Positions 1-7,864 of a stretch of 34,607 nucleotides of DNA are shown in pieces. The DNA comes from an uncultured Clostridia bacterium. GTDB lineage: Bacteria > Bacillota > Clostridia > Christensenellales > Borkfalkiaceae. Below the pieces are notes generated by a model, which saw only the letters and a list, made by a program, of their open reading frames with translations, did no database searches and had not been told where the DNA came from. Where the stretch lies: contig CALVWR010000018.1 in assembly GCA_944367565.1 (NCBI GenBank), positions 1 to 34,607 of the forward strand. The letters run 5' to 3'. Made by a program: the position numbers and the translations under genes. Each line of letters starts with the position of its first letter. Positions within the stretch are counted from its first letter, which is position 1.

Positions 1-132
1 GAATCTTTGTCGTTTTTAATTTTTGCTCGTTCTCCGTGCAAAGTCTTTCCCGCACGCTTAAACTTTTTGCGCGCGCTCCCCTCTTTGTACCCCTGTCCAC
101 AAAATTTATACAAGTTTCGCACCGCAAAATCT

Positions 133-185
133 GAACATTTGTTTGACAATTTATTGAAAACACGGTATACTATAAACAAATGTTC
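133..185 (+). promoter_or_regulatory. sigma-A promoter flanked by two LexA/SOS-like boxes
   Basis: A TTGACA (143-148) and a TATACT (166-171) are separated by exactly 17 bp. The promoter is bracketed by a perfect 12-bp inverted repeat, GAACATTTGTTT at 133-144 and AAACAAATGTTC at 174-185. Each arm is close to the Gram-positive SOS box (CGAAC-N4-GTTCG): GAAC-ATTT-GTTT, with one half-site imperfect. The first arm overlaps the -35 and the second covers the expected start point; their centres are 41 bp apart, about four helical turns. Known family behaviour suggests LexA repression; the link is inference. Confidence 0.7.
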
Positions 186-240
186 GCAAAATGTCGGAAT
201 GAAGCGACAAACGGACATATTTCACGAGAGGTAAAACGAA

Positions 241-1494
241 ATGATCGACGCGCAAAGGCTGGAAATCCTGACGGAATCGGCAAAATATGACGTATCCTGC
301 TCATCGAGCGGATCGAGGCACAAGAACGGGAACGGCGGATTGGGAAACGCGAGCGTCGGCGGAATTTGTCATTCTTTCACGGCGGACGGACGATGCATAT
401 CGCTTTTAAAGATTCTCATGAGCAACCGCTGCGCTTATGATTGTCAGTACTGCGTAAACCGTCGCAGCAACGATATTCCCCGCGCGTCCGCCACGCCCGA
501 CGAGCTTTGCGAACTTGTCGTTGCCTTTTACAAACGCAATTATATCGAAGGACTTTTCCTCTCTTCCGCGGTGGAACGTTCGCCGGACAGAACGATGGAA
601 CTGCTTTTGGAAACGGTCATCAAGTTGCGCAAACAATATGCATTTAACGGATATATTCATCTTAAAGGCATTCCGAATGCCGATCCGCTGCTGATCGAAC
701 GTGCGGGACTGTACGTGGACAGAATGAGTTTTAACATAGAACTGCCGAGCGAGAGCAGTCTAAAACTTTTGGCGCCGCAAAAAAACAAGGCTTCGATCAT
801 CAGACCGATGAGACAGTTATCGTCCGACATTCTGAGGGAAAAGTATCCGAAACGGCGGCATTTTCTTCCGGCGGGACAGACAACGCAGATGATTGTCGGT
901 GCGTCGCCCGAGACCGACGGGCAAATTCTCCGTCTGAGCGAAAATTTATACGACGCGTTTTCCTTGAAGCGCGTATATTTTTCCTCCTATGTACCGGTGA
1001 ATTTCGGAAATACGAATCTTCCGACAAAGAGCGCGGGACTTTTACGGGAACATCGGCTGTATCAGGCGGACTGGTTATTGCGATTTTACGGATTTTCCGC
1101 GTCGGAAATTGTCAGCGAAGCGGAAAATCTTGCGGAGGAATACGACCCGAAATGCGCCTGGGCGCTTGCACATATGGAAAAATTTCCGGTAGAAGTCAAT
1201 ACCGCACCGGTGGAAACGCTGGTACGCGTACCGGGGATCGGGATCAGAGGGGCATATCGCATCCGGGAAGCGCGGAAATACACCGCGCTGAATTTTGACG
1301 ATCTGAAAAAAATGCGCATCGTCATGAAACGGGCGCGGCATTTTATTACGGCGAACGGAAAATTTTACGGCGAGGAACATTTCGGCAGGATCAAAAGCCT
1401 GCTTGCGGCACAGGAACAAAGCGAAAACGCCGAACAGTTGTCTTTTCTGAAAGAAAATGAAATCGTGCAGAGCGTGCTTACGGGAGAATTATGA
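241..1494 (+). CDS. Radical SAM protein, putative DNA modification/repair (SplB-like, TIGR03916 type)
   Basis: A 417-residue cytoplasmic protein. The radical SAM cysteines are C64, C68 and C71 in CAYDCQYC (CX3CX2C), which should hold a 4Fe-4S cluster and cleave S-adenosylmethionine. Around residues 325-360 lies a helix-hairpin-helix (VPGIGIRGAYRI), a non-specific DNA-binding element, so the substrate is probably DNA or another nucleic acid. This layout matches the family named putative DNA modification/repair radical SAM protein, whose chemistry is not established as far as I know. The start is set by GAGAGG at 226-231. Its stop overlaps the next start as ATGA, so the two proteins are translationally coupled and probably act together. 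The promoter carries SOS-like boxes, which fits a repair role. Confidence 0.88.
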   Translation: MIDAQRLEILTESAKYDVSCSSSGSRHKNGNGGLGNASVGGICHSFTADGRCISLLKILMSNRCAYDCQYCVNRRSNDIPRASATPDELCELVVAFYKRNYIEGLFLSSAVERSPDRTMELLLETVIKLRKQYAFNGYIHLKGIPNADPLLIERAGLYVDRMSFNIELPSESSLKLLAPQKNKASIIRPMRQLSSDILREKYPKRRHFLPAGQTTQMIVGASPETDGQILRLSENLYDAFSLKRVYFSSYVPVNFGNTNLPTKSAGLLREHRLYQADWLLRFYGFSASEIVSEAENLAEEYDPKCAWALAHMEKFPVEVNTAPVETLVRVPGIGIRGAYRIREARKYTALNFDDLKKMRIVMKRARHFITANGKFYGEEHFGRIKSLLAAQEQSENAEQLSFLKENEIVQSVLTGEL

Positions 1495-2222
1495 AAATTT
1501 ATTTATGTGAAGACTCGCCGGAAGGACTTTTTTCCGCCGTATTCCGCGCATACGCTGAAAAATGCGAAAACGCACATATCAGCACATTACGATATGTACA
1601 GGTCGAATTCGGGACGGAATTTATTGAAGTTTCCGCCGAGAAAGAACATTCGGAACGGGTAAAAAATGCGCTGATCCGATACGGCGGAAAGAAAACGGTA
1701 TGCGATATCGATATTGCCATGCGTTCCGGCAATGCGGAAAAGGCGGACGTGATTTTTGCCTATATCAGACGCATTTTAGCGGAAAAACGCGATATTTCCC
1801 GTTCATTCGCCTATGCGGAAGTGATGCCCTTTTTCACGCTTTGCGATCGCGTGCGATTGGAAATACACCGTTTCAGCGGTTTTCTGCGTTTTGAAGAACG
1901 GGGAAACATTCTGTACGCGCATTTTACACCCGATAACGATATTGCCGATCTGTTGCTGCCTCATTTTGCCAGAAGACTGGGAAATTTACCGTTTCTGATT
2001 CACGACACCCTGCGCGGCAGATGCGCCGCATGGAACGGCAGACAAGCGGCGCATTTTTTCGGCGATCTGCCCGCGGATATGAAACCGAACGTAGCCGAAA
2101 AAGAATTGATTTTACTTTGGAAAAAATATTTTCATGCGACGAATATCGACAGCCGACCTCACCCCAAGCAGCAAGACAATTATTTGCCGCGGCGCTACCG
2201 CAAAAATATGTGCGAATTTTAA
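1491..2222 (+). CDS. DUF4130/TIGR03915-type DNA metabolism protein, partner of the radical SAM protein
   Basis: A 243-residue protein starting inside the stop codon of the radical SAM gene. The C-terminal third (LIHDTLRGRCAAWNG, then a conserved tail ending in LPRRYRKNMCEF) is like the DUF4130 family. That family nearly always sits next to the TIGR03916 radical SAM protein and in some organisms is fused to a uracil-DNA-glycosylase-like domain. No glycosylase domain is visible here, so this is the stand-alone form. Role by association: DNA repair or modification with its neighbour; the reaction is unknown. No signal peptide or membrane segment. A tandem repeat array begins 17 bp after the stop. 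Confidence 0.8.
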   Translation: MKIYLCEDSPEGLFSAVFRAYAEKCENAHISTLRYVQVEFGTEFIEVSAEKEHSERVKNALIRYGGKKTVCDIDIAMRSGNAEKADVIFAYIRRILAEKRDISRSFAYAEVMPFFTLCDRVRLEIHRFSGFLRFEERGNILYAHFTPDNDIADLLLPHFARRLGNLPFLIHDTLRGRCAAWNGRQAAHFFGDLPADMKPNVAEKELILLWKKYFHATNIDSRPHPKQQDNYLPRRYRKNMCEF

Positions 2223-2238
2223 GTTACTCTCTGCATAC

Positions 2239-2609
2239 TACGCCGCGGTCGGTGCGCTTTCTGCCTGTAAGCCGCAGTCAAAGTCGGTGGGCGCCAGCTT
2301 CCGACGCGAACAAATGGGAATATGCGCCGAGGTCGGTGCGCTTTCTTCCGCAAGCCGCAGTCAAAGTCGGTGTGCGCCAGCTTCCGACGCGTACAAATGG
2401 GAATATGCGCCGCGGTCGGCGCGCTTTCTGCCTGTAAGCCGCAGTCAAAATCAGTGGGCGCTTGCTTCCGACGCGTACAATTGGCAAAATGCGCCGCGGT
2501 CGATGCGCTTTCTGCCTGTAAGCCGCAGTCAAAGTCGGTGGGCGCCAGCTACCGACGCGTACAATTGGCAAAATACGCCGCGGTCGATGCGCTTTCTTCC
2601 GCAAGCCGC
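2239..2609. repeat. 84-bp tandem repeat array, about 4.4 copies
   Basis: Units start at 2239, 2323, 2406, 2490 and 2574 (lengths 84, 83, 84, 84 and a partial of about 36). Each begins with TRCGCCGCGGTCG and contains GCCGCAGTCAAAGTCGGTGG and CTTCCGACGCG. Units differ at scattered positions, and two sub-types of the middle segment exist (CTGCCTGTAAG versus CTTCCGCAAG). The arms GTCGG and CCGAC within a unit can pair. Because 84 is a multiple of three, frames stay open on both strands, but the resulting proteins are repetitive and lack good starts, so I do not call a gene. Confidence 0.9.
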
Positions 2610-2899
2610 GGGCGAAGCGCGCTTTGCCCGAAGAGGTTTATCTCGGCGCGGTTTACAAAAAAAGTCCGTTTTTTTTGCAAAAAGAATATTTTGAAAACGG
2701 ATCTCTCTTCATTGTCTGCGTTCTGAGGCATAAAATCGCCTAAAATTCATAATAAGGCAGATTTTCATAAACTTTGACAATACTTATATTTTATCAGACG
2801 TGAGTAAATTAAACGACATTTTTTTCATTTTTTCTATTATATTCGACATTTCATGGCATTTTGCGCCTTTATTCGACTGTCGTTGCATAAAGCAAAAAG
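2610..2899. other. AT-rich non-coding spacer
   Basis: Between the tandem array and the inverted repeat upstream of the AraC gene I see no convincing gene. The composition shifts from GC-rich repeat to AT-rich sequence at about 2650. No intrinsic terminator for the radical SAM operon is evident here. Confidence 0.5.
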
Positions 2900-2938
2900 A
2901 AAAAAATTTGTTTACACAACGTATAAACAAATTTTTTT
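2900..2938. repeat. Perfect 15-bp AT-rich inverted repeat
   Basis: AAAAAAATTTGTTTA at 2900-2914 and its exact complement TAAACAAATTTTTTT at 2924-2938 flank a 9-base loop. It lies 53 bp upstream of the -35 of the AraC gene. It could be a weak bidirectional terminator (U-tract on either strand) or an operator; the low GC content makes a strong terminator less likely. Confidence 0.7.
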
Positions 2939-2990
2939 CCGCATCATTTCCTTGACCGAACGACGGTAAACGCCGTCCACGACAAGGACA

Positions 2991-3019
2991 TTGACAAGGT
3001 TTACGGAGTATGTTACAAT
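2991..3019 (+). promoter_or_regulatory. Promoter of the AraC gene at 3059
   Basis: TTGACA at 2991-2996, a 17-bp spacer and TACAAT at 3014-3019, with a TG one base upstream of the -10 (extended -10). A strong vegetative promoter; the predicted start point is about 33 bases before the ATG. Confidence 0.82.
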
Positions 3020-3058
3020 AAATACGACTAAATTCATCCTTGGAAATGGAGAAAAGAG

Positions 3059-3880
3059 ATGAAGCTCAACAGATTAACCCCGTTCAGAGGGCAACTGACT
3101 GCCGCTTATTTTATCGGCGCAATCCCGCATTATAACGGCAACTGGGAAATCAGCCTGTTTATAGAAGGCGAATCAATCAGCAGTTACAATAATAAGGATA
3201 CGAAAGCGGTTTACGGAACGGTATTTCTGACGGGAACGAAATATATCCATAAAATCATCGCGTCTACGCCGAAGCATCTGCACCGGGATATTTATATCAC
3301 CGATGAAGAGCTGCGCCGTTTTTGCGCATTTTACGATAAGGATGCGTTGTACCGTTTTATCTCGGAACAGGAAGAAGCTATTCCGATTCATGTTCCCGCG
3401 GGAACGTTTAAAGACATCATCGGCGATCTTGCCTCGGCGGAAATGCTTCCGAATACCGAAGAAGAAATGCGAATTAAAAAAATTATTATAAATTCCATAG
3501 TCATGTATCTTTTGAGTTTTATCCCGAAGCACGAATATTTTCGGCAAAAAAATATTCCCGAATGGCTGACCGCATTTATGCAGGAACTGAAAAACCCGAG
3601 TATTTTTACGAAAAAGATCTACGATCTGACCGCATCTACGGGATATTCGCATTCGCAGCTTGCCAGGCTGTTCAAAAAGCACACGGGCTTTACTTTGTTT
3701 GAATATGTAGATACCGTTAAAATGAATTACGCGCTGATGTTATTGCAGACAACCGACGACAGCGTGCTGGAAATTTCCATGGCGCTGGGTTACGACAGTC
3801 TCAGCTACTTCATCAAGAGGTTTAAAACCGCTTACGGCATTACGCCGCAGAAATTGCGAATCCTCAGCCGCAATAATTGA
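3059..3880 (+). CDS. AraC family transcriptional regulator
   Basis: A 273-residue regulator. The last 100 residues form the double helix-turn-helix of the AraC/XylS family: first HTH around TASTGYSHSQLARLFKKHTG, second around LEISMALGYDSLSYFIKRFK, ending in the typical YGITPQKLR. The N-terminal 170 residues look like a cupin-type effector domain with a GTV–HIP-type beta pattern and would sense a small molecule, probably a sugar. The start follows GGAG at 3048-3051 and a strong promoter. It is convergent with the secreted-protein gene at 3991-6138, which has no recognised promoter; the AraC protein may act there or elsewhere. Its target is not deducible from the sequence. Confidence 0.9.
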   Translation: MKLNRLTPFRGQLTAAYFIGAIPHYNGNWEISLFIEGESISSYNNKDTKAVYGTVFLTGTKYIHKIIASTPKHLHRDIYITDEELRRFCAFYDKDALYRFISEQEEAIPIHVPAGTFKDIIGDLASAEMLPNTEEEMRIKKIIINSIVMYLLSFIPKHEYFRQKNIPEWLTAFMQELKNPSIFTKKIYDLTASTGYSHSQLARLFKKHTGFTLFEYVDTVKMNYALMLLQTTDDSVLEISMALGYDSLSYFIKRFKTAYGITPQKLRILSRNN

Positions 3881-3894
3881 TGAAACAAACAAGA

Positions 3895-3930
3895 AGAACC
3901 GCGCGCGGTATGGTTACCGCGCGCGGTTCT
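3895..3930. terminator. Strong hairpin between convergent genes
   Basis: Perfect 16-bp stem, AGAACCGCGCGCGGTA at 3895-3910 and its complement at 3915-3930, with a 4-base loop. There is no long T run on either side, but it lies between two convergent genes, so it probably stops transcription from both directions. Confidence 0.75.
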
Positions 3931-3990
3931 CACATATTTATTATACTATTTCTTTGATACCATTTATTTGAGCAAACAAGATTCGTTCAG

Positions 3991-6138
3991 TTAGTTCTTA
4001 ATCAGGAGAATATCGTCGAGATAAAGTTTATAATTCACAAAACTAATAGGAATTCCCCCTGAGGGAGTACCCCATTGCTCAATCATAATTGTCAAAGAGC
4101 CACCTTCCCGCAACTTAACAACGTCGGCAGCAGATACCGTCATCGTTTTCCATTCTTTTGTTGGAAACTCATTAGGAGAAGCACTCCATAAATACTCTCC
4201 CGATTCCGTTATTATACATTTATTAGCTACACGCAAATTAAACTGTACCGCGGTGGAATCATGTTGTTCCAAATAAATTCGGAATGAGAGTTCATCTCCA
4301 TCTTCAATTTGAGCAAGTTGCTCGGCCGTAAACGGAATTTTTACATTTGTTGAGCCTGCCCATACTCCGTTTTGCCAATAAAGAACTTTACTCCCATCTT
4401 TTGTCGTTATATATTTTTCCTCAACTTTTTCATAAGTTACAATCGAAGGATCAACATCGTTCTCGAAATCAAAGAGCACTACTCTTTCCCGTGCGGAAGT
4501 GACGTTGATCAGAACCTCCGTTTCACGGTATCCGTCTGCAGAAACCTTTACAACGAGCTTATATTCGCCTTCCGGCAGGGTGTAATCCGCGGGAATTTCC
4601 GAAATCGGCTCGCCGTTGAAAGAAACGGGCGTTATTGTAAAGTTATCCAGTCCTTCCGTAGCAAACAGGGATTTTACCGTGTCGAGCGTAACGACGTCCG
4701 TCGGCATCACCTGCGCGTTTTTCTCTACATGGAAATTTGCATACTGAATGATATATTCATGATTCGTGATATTTTTTCCGTGTAATTCGGCAAAAACACG
4801 TATACCGCGGTCGCTGACCAAATTTCGCGTTTCTTCCGCAGTAAGAGTAATTTCTCTCCAAACGTTTGTCGGCAGTGCCGTAACACCCCAGTTATCAGAA
4901 AAACAGCTATTGTAATGCTTATCCGGATCCGACAAACGGGTAGACCTGAATTTATAAACTGTATTATCGCTGGTATTCGGTAAAATACGGAAAGAAAATT
5001 TTACAATATCGCCATCGTTGATCTGCGATAAGAAATTGTCGTTGAACCGCAATTCAGTTTGTGTATATAACTGATGCTGTCCGTTCAGTAACTGCAATAC
5101 ATTGTCGTATTCGTCTGTTGGCTCAACAGAAACGGAGCCCGTTCCCTCCGTCAGCGTCACCGAATAATCTTCCGCCGCAAAATCCACCGCGCCGAGCATG
5201 GGCATTACGTAATCGTCGATAACGGCGTTTGTTGCGCCCGCCGTCATCGTTACAACGGCAAGTTTACCCGCATACGCGCCAAGTTCGATTTTTGCATTCT
5301 CTTCCGCCGCATAGCTCTTTACAATGCTCTGCGTTCCGTCGGCAAACACTACGCTCACTTCCGCACCGGTTGCGTCGACATTGAAAGAAAGCGCTTTGCT
5401 TTCCCCGACGACAAACTGCGGCGACGTCCAAACGTCTTCGTTTTCCGTCCATAATACGCGATCGGCTATCTGATATTTATCGGCATACCTGTCTACCTGC
5501 GCCTTTTCCGCTTCGTCCATAGCGGTATATTCTTCCGATCCCTGCACCGCCAGCGCAACCTGCGTCAGCGAACGCACGCTTTCCGTTCCTTCGTTCAGCG
5601 CGTAAACAACCACATCGCCTTCCGCACCCGTATATTGATAATACGCGCTCGCCGCCAGAGGACGGTTGAAATTGTTCGCCGTGATGTCCACCACCGACCC
5701 CGCAAAAACAACGTAATCTTCCTGCGTTTCCGCATCGGACGCGTTAAACGTATAGCCGGCTATTTCGTCTGCCGTATAGGAAATTTTCACCGCTTCGCCG
5801 TCCGTCAGCACGGGATAATCCGCACTCAGCAAATCCTGCGGCGCAATCAGAATTCCGAGTTCCAAGCCCTCGTAGTCACGGATCGTTTCAAAAACCGACT
5901 TCTTAATTCCGGCTATAAAACGGATTCCGCTGTTGTCGGCGCGGCGTAACGCCGCGCCGTTCGCCATGGCGAAGTCGGCTGCCACGCCTTCCGCTTCTTT
6001 GGCAAAATCATATTCATAATAAAACAAACCGTTTGCGTCCGCTTTCGTTTCCGTGATCGAAAACAGTCCGAACGACAAGGCCATCGCCGCACATACGGCA
6101 AAAACCGCCAGCCATTTACTTCTGTTTTTCGTTTTCAT
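3991..6138 (-). CDS. Secreted beta-rich surface protein of unknown function
   Basis: A 715-residue protein with a clear signal peptide: positive MKTKNRSK, then a hydrophobic stretch up to about residue 25 and a likely signal peptidase I site near TKADA. No lipobox, LPXTG motif or C-terminal membrane segment is seen, so it is probably released or held non-covalently. The body is rich in short beta-type segments. The last 150 residues, ending in YLDDILLI, resemble a carbohydrate-binding-type beta-sandwich, and a similar segment occurs in the middle. The start is set by GGAGGGG just upstream. It follows a 46-aa peptide gene with 12 bases between them, so the two form an operon. I do not recognise the family; glycan binding is a guess from the fold-like pattern and from neighbouring sugar genes. 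Confidence 0.8.
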   Translation of the reverse strand: MKTKNRSKWLAVFAVCAAMALSFGLFSITETKADANGLFYYEYDFAKEAEGVAADFAMANGAALRRADNSGIRFIAGIKKSVFETIRDYEGLELGILIAPQDLLSADYPVLTDGEAVKISYTADEIAGYTFNASDAETQEDYVVFAGSVVDITANNFNRPLAASAYYQYTGAEGDVVVYALNEGTESVRSLTQVALAVQGSEEYTAMDEAEKAQVDRYADKYQIADRVLWTENEDVWTSPQFVVGESKALSFNVDATGAEVSVVFADGTQSIVKSYAAEENAKIELGAYAGKLAVVTMTAGATNAVIDDYVMPMLGAVDFAAEDYSVTLTEGTGSVSVEPTDEYDNVLQLLNGQHQLYTQTELRFNDNFLSQINDGDIVKFSFRILPNTSDNTVYKFRSTRLSDPDKHYNSCFSDNWGVTALPTNVWREITLTAEETRNLVSDRGIRVFAELHGKNITNHEYIIQYANFHVEKNAQVMPTDVVTLDTVKSLFATEGLDNFTITPVSFNGEPISEIPADYTLPEGEYKLVVKVSADGYRETEVLINVTSARERVVLFDFENDVDPSIVTYEKVEEKYITTKDGSKVLYWQNGVWAGSTNVKIPFTAEQLAQIEDGDELSFRIYLEQHDSTAVQFNLRVANKCIITESGEYLWSASPNEFPTKEWKTMTVSAADVVKLREGGSLTIMIEQWGTPSGGIPISFVNYKLYLDDILLIKN

Positions 6139-6150
6139 TATTTCCCCTCC

Positions 6151-6291
6151 TCAACCGTTCCACTCGTTCCACGAATCCGGTTGTGACTGAAACTTATCAT
6201 CCAACGGATTCTCGTTCCCCGACGACAAAATGACGTCGCACTGTTTGCCGAAGCGGATAACATCCGTTTCCGGCGACTGATACTTTTTCAT
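6151..6291 (-). CDS. 46-aa small peptide upstream of the secreted protein
   Basis: A short gene with an excellent Shine-Dalgarno (AAGGAGGG, 6 bases before ATG). It encodes MKKYQSPETDVIRF followed by GKQCDVILSSGNENP and an acidic, Trp-containing end DSWNEWNG. The stop is 12 bases before the start of the 715-aa secreted protein. The pattern MKKYxxPxxxVxxF....DVIxxS is, in my recollection, common for small orphan peptides of Clostridia and gut bacteria. It has no signal peptide or membrane segment and one cysteine. It could be a regulatory or precursor-type peptide; function unknown. Confidence 0.75.
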   Translation of the reverse strand: MKKYQSPETDVIRFGKQCDVILSSGNENPLDDKFQSQPDSWNEWNG

Positions 6292-6624
6292 AAATTTCCC
6301 TCCTTAGAAATTTGATGAACTGCTATGTCTATATCACAGTGCAGTATTACACTATTTTTATACCATACCGCGCATGACAGTTCTATCGCTTTCATCTCAA
6401 AAAATAGCGTTTTCGTATCATTTCCGTTTTTCTTGCCAGATAAAAAAATGTTGCATAATTTTTTGTCTGCTTTTATTTTCCCCTGATAATTGATAAATTC
6501 GTTGCTTATATTTAAAATAATTGCGCCGCCGAAATTTTTTATTTCGGCGGCGACCACTCAAACTTTTATGTATTTAACTTTTATCGCTTTACTTCTATAA
6601 TTTTATATCTTTTCAAAACGCGAA
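6292..6624. other. Intergenic region with hairpin, no gene
   Basis: 333 bases between the 46-aa gene and the beta-helix gene. Most is AT-rich. It holds the hairpin at 6524-6552 and should contain the promoter for the leftward 46-aa/715-aa pair, but I could not find a convincing -35/-10 pair. An open frame on the minus strand here begins inside the hairpin and is not credible. Confidence 0.5.
6524..6552 (-). terminator. Hairpin downstream of the beta-helix gene
   Basis: Perfect 12-bp stem CGCCGCCGAAAT (6524-6535) / ATTTCGGCGGCG (6541-6552) with a 5-base loop, 73 bases past the stop of the leftward gene at 6625. On the minus strand it is followed by CAATTATTTT, a weak U-tract. Probable intrinsic terminator of the phosphohexomutase/beta-helix operon. 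Confidence 0.65.
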
Positions 6625-7830
6625 TTATCTTTCAATCAGTTTTTTCACCATGCCGTCGCCAGTCAGCACGGGATCACTCCCCGTTTCCACACCGCTCAAA
6701 ATCAACGTTTCGATCTCGCCAGCGTTATATATAAAGCGCAAAGGCTTTCCCGTTTCGTTCGTTTGTGTAACGGAACGGAGCGTCATTTTGCCGATCGCCG
6801 CGTTTTTACCGATGCTGACGGTATCAACGTTGAATTCTTTCTCGTTCCGATATAAATTCGCAATTTCGAGATTGCCGATATTTACGTTCTGCCCGATCTC
6901 TATAAACGGGTATTTCCAAGTTACGTCGCAAGTGCCCTCAGCGCTGTGCGCAAATACGTTTTCAATGACGATATTATCGAAATTGCCGCGTTCTTTCTTC
7001 TCCTCGTAATATTTCGTCATACAGATACAATACACGTAAAAACTGCCGTAAACGTCGCGGATATGGATATTTCTGAGCGGCGTACCCGCCGAAAGCATCC
7101 GCACCGCACTGTGACATCTTTCCGCAAATATACCGTCCACTTCCATGTTAGAAATCGGACCGTAAAGGCTGTCGTCAGTGGTAAATGCAAGCAAATCGTC
7201 GTGACAAGCGCCTTTCAAGTTGCGGAAAGTACCGTTTTTACAGCCGCCCTCGATATGGATTCCGTCCATATTCCAAAGTTTCGGACTTCCTTCATTGTAC
7301 TCGAAAACGATATTTTCAAAGGAAAAATCTTCCGTATACGCACACTGCACGCCGTAGATCACGGGGTTTACGATCGTTACGTTTCTGAAATCAAGGTTTT
7401 TCACCGTACAGAATCGAAAGCACATTCCCGTATAACAACCGCGGATCAGCGTTTTCGACGTGGTCTTATCGAAACCGAGCCGCTTTACCGCGTCCTCAAA
7501 CTTCTCGCCCGTGTCGGGATCGGGGAAATGATACGGATTCGGCTTCTGCCGATTATGGTTCATGTCCCAGATGCCGCCGTCCACGCAGACGTTTTTATTT
7601 CCGCCGTCAAAATCGGCGTTTTCCAGCATGGCGCAGTTCGCGCCGTCCTTCAATACGATCCGCGTATATCTGCCTGTTTTCAATTCCTGATCGGAATGAA
7701 TCTTCAACGTCTTGCCGATAACGTAATGCTTTTCGGGCGCGGGCAGCGTAACAACGCTTTTTCCGCTGTCCAGCATCTCCTGAATGGCCGGAAAATCGTC
7801 GTCAATACCGTTGCCGTATAAAATATTCAT
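6625..7830 (-). CDS. Right-handed beta-helix protein, GH28/polygalacturonase-like
   Basis: A 401-residue protein without a signal peptide, hence probably cytoplasmic. The middle and C-terminal parts show repeated beta-helix rungs (VKNLDFRNVTI, FSFENIVFE, ISNMEVDGIFAE, FDNIVIENVFA). The GH28-like active-site pattern is visible as WNMDGIHIEGG around residues 188-198, then CHDDLLAF about 15 residues later, corresponding to the NxD and DD acids of polygalacturonases. It may therefore cleave glycosidic bonds of acidic oligosaccharides, or have lost that activity. A strong AAGGGGG sets the start. It lies 34 bases downstream of the phosphohexomutase gene in the same direction. Substrate not deducible. 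Confidence 0.75.
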   Translation of the reverse strand: MNILYGNGIDDDFPAIQEMLDSGKSVVTLPAPEKHYVIGKTLKIHSDQELKTGRYTRIVLKDGANCAMLENADFDGGNKNVCVDGGIWDMNHNRQKPNPYHFPDPDTGEKFEDAVKRLGFDKTTSKTLIRGCYTGMCFRFCTVKNLDFRNVTIVNPVIYGVQCAYTEDFSFENIVFEYNEGSPKLWNMDGIHIEGGCKNGTFRNLKGACHDDLLAFTTDDSLYGPISNMEVDGIFAERCHSAVRMLSAGTPLRNIHIRDVYGSFYVYCICMTKYYEEKKERGNFDNIVIENVFAHSAEGTCDVTWKYPFIEIGQNVNIGNLEIANLYRNEKEFNVDTVSIGKNAAIGKMTLRSVTQTNETGKPLRFIYNAGEIETLILSGVETGSDPVLTGDGMVKKLIER

Positions 7831-7864
7831 CGATAAACCCCCTTATCCGTCCGCGGTGCGCGGA

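Noticed and set aside
7-234. Open frame of 75 residues at the left end, plus strand
   Set aside because: It runs through the promoter and SOS-like boxes, has no ribosome site and a composition unlike a protein.
2021-2694. Several long open frames over the 84-bp tandem array, both strands
   Set aside because: Repeat length divisible by three keeps frames open by chance; sequences are Arg/Ser-rich and repetitive with no ribosome site.
6288-6557. 89-residue minus-strand frame upstream of the 46-aa gene
   Set aside because: Starts with a GTG inside the terminator hairpin and ends over the ribosome site of the 46-aa gene.
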